Assembly (NCBI GenBank): GCA_964458325.1
Contig: CAYWIM010000001.1
Coordinates: 1-64,000, forward strand
Length of the DNA stretch: 64,000 bases
Reading direction: 5' to 3'
Origin: JAGMXM01 sp964458325
GTDB lineage: Bacteria > Verrucomicrobiota > Verrucomicrobiia > Limisphaerales > UBA1319
In this document: one piece after another, positions 61,487 to 64,000 of the stretch
Layout of the letters: every line of letters begins with the position of its first letter
Position numbering within the stretch: position 1 is the stretch's first letter
Made by a program: the position numbers and the translations under genes
The notes under the pieces: generated by a model
What the model was told of the DNA's origin: nothing
The model's database searches: none
Seen by the model: the letters and a program-made list of their open reading frames with translations, nothing else

Positions 61487-63534
61487 GCGTCTTCCTCCTG
61501 GGATCCGGGCTGTGGGGCGAGGTCCGGCGGTGCGGCCGGCGCGGCGCTTGGTGGCGGTGGCAGCGGACGGTGTCCACGGCCGTGGTGGTCGAGGATCGCG
61601 ATTTGCACCTGGCGCAGGCGGGCCGGCGCGGCGGCCAATCCGATCTGTTGCGGCTGGAGCATCGAATCCTGGCTTCGCCTGTGCGCCCTCTGGTCACCGA
61701 TCCGGAGGCGGCGGGGAAGGAATTGGCGGAGTCATTGCGGCGGATGAAGCTGGATCGCGGGCTGGTGGCCCTGGCGGTTCCGCGCGAGCTGGCGGTTTTC
61801 AGGAGCCTGTGGTTGCCGATGCCGGAACGGGAAGAGGAATTGGCCGCCATGGTCCATTTCCAGATCCACAAGGATCTTCCCTTTCGACCCGAGGACGCCG
61901 TGATCGATTTTTTCCCGTTGCCGGCGCTGGCGAAGGCGGGCGGGCCCCCGGCACCGGCAGGGGGGGCGGTGGGCGATGGCGCACGGGGGGAGGCGGAGGG
62001 GGCGAGCGTCGAGGTTTTCGCGGCCGTGGTGAAGCGGGAAGTGATCGCATGGTTCGAGAAAATGGCGGCGGCGGCGGGGGTTCGGCTGGCGGCCTTGGGC
62101 CTGGAATCGGCGGCTCACGCGAGAGCGCTGGCGGGACTGGACGATGCATCCGACGGAGGCGCGACGGCCTTGGTTCGGCTGCGGTCCCGAGAGGTGTTGA
62201 TCGAGGTGTTTCAGGGGCCGGTTCTGCGCTTCAGCAAACTGGCGACGCTTTCGGGCGGGAGCGAAGCCACGGCGGAACCCGTGAGGGCTTCAGCCAATGG
62301 ATCGGAGACGGCGACCGATTCAACCTGGGGGCCTGCGGTTCGGACTGAGATTATCCGGGGATTGCACGGGTACGAGGGTGTGCCAGGCCATCCGCCGATC
62401 CGCTGTGTCTTCGTGACTGGCCGCACCGGGGGTGAGGCGGAGGTGATGGCCGAGCTGACGGCTCGGCATGGGCTGCCGGCTCGAATGCTGGATGAGGATT
62501 TGCTGCGGCGGCAATGCCCGCTGGCGGCCGGGATCCATCCCGAGGGTTTGGGTGCAGCCGGGCTGGCGTGGGGGATGTTGGACGATGCGGGATTGCCGCT
62601 GGATTTCCTGCATCCGCGCCGGCCGGCGGCGGGCCGGCGGAGCCGGGCATGGACGCGGTGGCTGCTGGCGGCCCTGATCGGCGCGTCCCTGGTGGGCGTG
62701 TGGGGAGTGCGCTCGCACGGCCTCGACCAGCGCCGGAGCATTCAGGACCAACTGCGGATGCAGGTCGAGCAGGGCGAAAAGAGCCGGCCGCTTTTCCGGG
62801 AAACGCGCCTGAAAGCGCGCGTCGTCGAGGGCTGGTTGAACGAACGGCGGCAGTGGCTGGATTCCTGCGCGCATCTGAGCTCGCTGTTGCCAGGCGCAGG
62901 GGATTTGTACATCACGTCCCTATCCACCGGCACGAAGGGGACGATCTATCTGGCGGTGCGGGCGCGATCCGGGGATCTCCTGGCTCAACTGGACCGGCAA
63001 TTGCGGGCGGCGGGTTATGACTTGAAGCCGCTGGCGGTCACCCCCAGCGCCGACCCTCACGGATACGGCTTCCAGACCACCGTGGAACTGAAGCTGCCCG
63101 AGAAGTTTGAGGTCAACGTCGCCGATCTCCGAGCGCCGGATCGCCCCGCCGATGACGCATCCTTGGATGCGGCGGCGGCTCGAGCGCGTTCGGCGCAAGG
63201 GCCGCAGCGGGCCCAGCCGAACCAGGCGCCCGCGGAACCGCCTGGCGCGCGGATCCGCTCGGGTCCGGAGCCGCAGCGGCCGTCGAGCGCCTCGCCTTCG
63301 GAACCGTCTGGCGCGCGGATGCGTTCGGATCCGGAGCCGCAGCGGCCGTCGAACCAGCCGTCCGCGGAACCGCCTGGCGCGCGGATGCGCTCGGGTCCGG
63401 AGCCGCAGCGGCCGTCGAACGCCTCGCCTCCGGAACCGTCCGGGGGTCGTCCGCGCATGGGGCCGGGGCAGCGGGGGGCGTCGAATGGGCCGGCGGGTGA
63501 GGAGGCGCGCCCCTGGAGGAGGGCCAGGCAATGA
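61483..63534 (+). CDS. GspL-like PilM-PilN fusion with a repetitive C-terminal tail
   Basis: 683 residues. The N-terminal half is actin-fold PilM/GspL cytoplasmic domain (STAVVVEDRDLHLAQAG, LVALAVPRELAVFRSLWLPM, MVHFQIHKDLPF). A membrane helix follows (RWLLAALIGASLVGVWGV), then a coiled coil and a PilN/GspL-periplasmic ferredoxin-like domain (ITSLSTGTKGTIYLAVRARSGDLLAQLDRQLRAAGYD). The tail (~560-683) is Pro/Arg-rich with three to four copies of an 20-residue block around PGARMRSGPEPQRPS (63230-63460 at DNA level). GspL links the ATPase to the pseudopilus. The tail is not a normal feature of GspL. Confidence 0.82.
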   Translation: MSVFLLGSGLWGEVRRCGRRGAWWRWQRTVSTAVVVEDRDLHLAQAGRRGGQSDLLRLEHRILASPVRPLVTDPEAAGKELAESLRRMKLDRGLVALAVPRELAVFRSLWLPMPEREEELAAMVHFQIHKDLPFRPEDAVIDFFPLPALAKAGGPPAPAGGAVGDGARGEAEGASVEVFAAVVKREVIAWFEKMAAAAGVRLAALGLESAAHARALAGLDDASDGGATALVRLRSREVLIEVFQGPVLRFSKLATLSGGSEATAEPVRASANGSETATDSTWGPAVRTEIIRGLHGYEGVPGHPPIRCVFVTGRTGGEAEVMAELTARHGLPARMLDEDLLRRQCPLAAGIHPEGLGAAGLAWGMLDDAGLPLDFLHPRRPAAGRRSRAWTRWLLAALIGASLVGVWGVRSHGLDQRRSIQDQLRMQVEQGEKSRPLFRETRLKARVVEGWLNERRQWLDSCAHLSSLLPGAGDLYITSLSTGTKGTIYLAVRARSGDLLAQLDRQLRAAGYDLKPLAVTPSADPHGYGFQTTVELKLPEKFEVNVADLRAPDRPADDASLDAAAARARSAQGPQRAQPNQAPAEPPGARIRSGPEPQRPSSASPSEPSGARMRSDPEPQRPSNQPSAEPPGARMRSGPEPQRPSNASPPEPSGGRPRMGPGQRGASNGPAGEEARPWRRARQ

Positions 63535-64000
63535 ACCGGCGCGAAAAGACATTGGCGATGGCGGTGGGATGTCTGGGGGTGGCGTTGGCGTTGGTTTGGC
63601 TGTTCCATTGGCTGGTGGTTAAGCCCTGGCGCGACGCCGATCGCCAGACCGCCAGCTTGCGGGATCGTCTGCAGCAGGTCGCGGAAGAGCGGCAGGCATT
63701 CTTCACGGCCCAGCGCTACCTCGAGGGAGTGGTCACTAACACCTTCCATTCGGATCCCGAAGTGGCGGCCGCTACGGCCGGGAAACTCCTCACGGACCTG
63801 ATTTCCCAGCTCGGATTGTCCGACGCTCAATTCACCCGGATCCCATCCGGACCGCGGCGTCTGCGAGGCGCCCAGGAGGTCGGGTGGACGGTCCAGGGCG
63901 AAGGGCCGATGGCGCGGATCGTCGACCTGTTGTTCTCTTTGGAGAAGGGCAGCCTGGTTCATCGGATCGACAACCTGGTGCTCACGGCGGCGGATCGGCC
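63531..64000 (+). CDS. GspM/PilO-like protein (partial, cut by the window end)
   Basis: At least 156 residues; the frame is open to the last base. ATG 63531 overlaps the previous stop. The start MNRREKTLAMAVGCLGVALALVWLFHWLVV is a single N-terminal membrane helix. The region QTASLRDRLQQVAEERQAFFTAQRYLEG is a coiled coil. The remainder resembles the GspM/PilO periplasmic domain, which pairs with GspL/PilN. Position after GspL supports this. Confidence 0.75.
   Translation, partial: MNRREKTLAMAVGCLGVALALVWLFHWLVVKPWRDADRQTASLRDRLQQVAEERQAFFTAQRYLEGVVTNTFHSDPEVAAATAGKLLTDLISQLGLSDAQFTRIPSGPRRLRGAQEVGWTVQGEGPMARIVDLLFSLEKGSLVHRIDNLVLTAADR

Noticed and set aside
1..64000. rRNA, tRNA or transposase genes
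   Set aside because: None was recognised by eye. A tRNA or small RNA search was not possible here, so small RNAs may have been missed.

Overview
The window is GC-rich bacterial chromosome, most likely from the Verrucomicrobiota (Limisphaerales/Pedosphaerales-like). Pointers are a Verru_Chthon-type pseudopilin cassette, a PEP-CTERM protein, very large secreted Ig/LamG/PPC-domain proteins with asparagine-threonine-rich repeats, and a GxxExxY gene. This placement rests on family recognition from memory, not on a search. Coding density is high. Many neighbouring genes overlap by 4 bp (ATGA or GTGA), so translational coupling is common.

Layout. 1-935: a 169-bp tandem array with an internal long inverted repeat; one unit carries the start of an intact GxxExxY gene. 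970-5460: rlmN and an alpha-glucan phosphorylase (minus strand), then a PEP-CTERM protein. 5623-10818: a Tat-exported sugar-isomerase-like protein, an unusual GHMP-kinase/UDPGP-pyrophosphorylase fusion and a GalU-like nucleotidyltransferase, all minus strand. 10966-16607: an unknown protein, a lipoprotein, a DUF481 outer-membrane protein, guaA, a small cytochrome c and a seven-heme NapC/NirT-type membrane cytochrome. 16636-21073: a DUF4143 ATPase, ribosomal protein S1 and ApbE.

21272-45226 is a long plus-strand run. It holds PilB/GspE-type ATPase, PilT, a second PilB/GspE, PilC/GspF, an inserted BrnT/BrnA toxin-antitoxin pair, five pseudopilin-like genes, a 1190-residue PilX/GspK-like surface protein, a 2894-residue subtilisin-family protein and a PfkB kinase. 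45233-51530 carries a transglutaminase-like protein, a coiled-coil envelope protein, a mini-lipoprotein, and the overlapping rny and 5-formyl-THF cyclo-ligase genes with rarA. 51973-55818 is a secreted Ig/Calx-beta protein split from its signal-peptide exon-like start by one in-frame TAG. 56061-64000 is a second secretion locus (gspF, G, H, I, J, K, a PilM-PilN/GspL fusion, and a GspM/PilO-like gene cut by the window end).

Together the two pilus/type II secretion loci supply motor, platform and pseudopilins, and the very large secreted proteins beside them are plausible cargo or surface partners. No rRNA, tRNA, CRISPR array or transposase was recognised.
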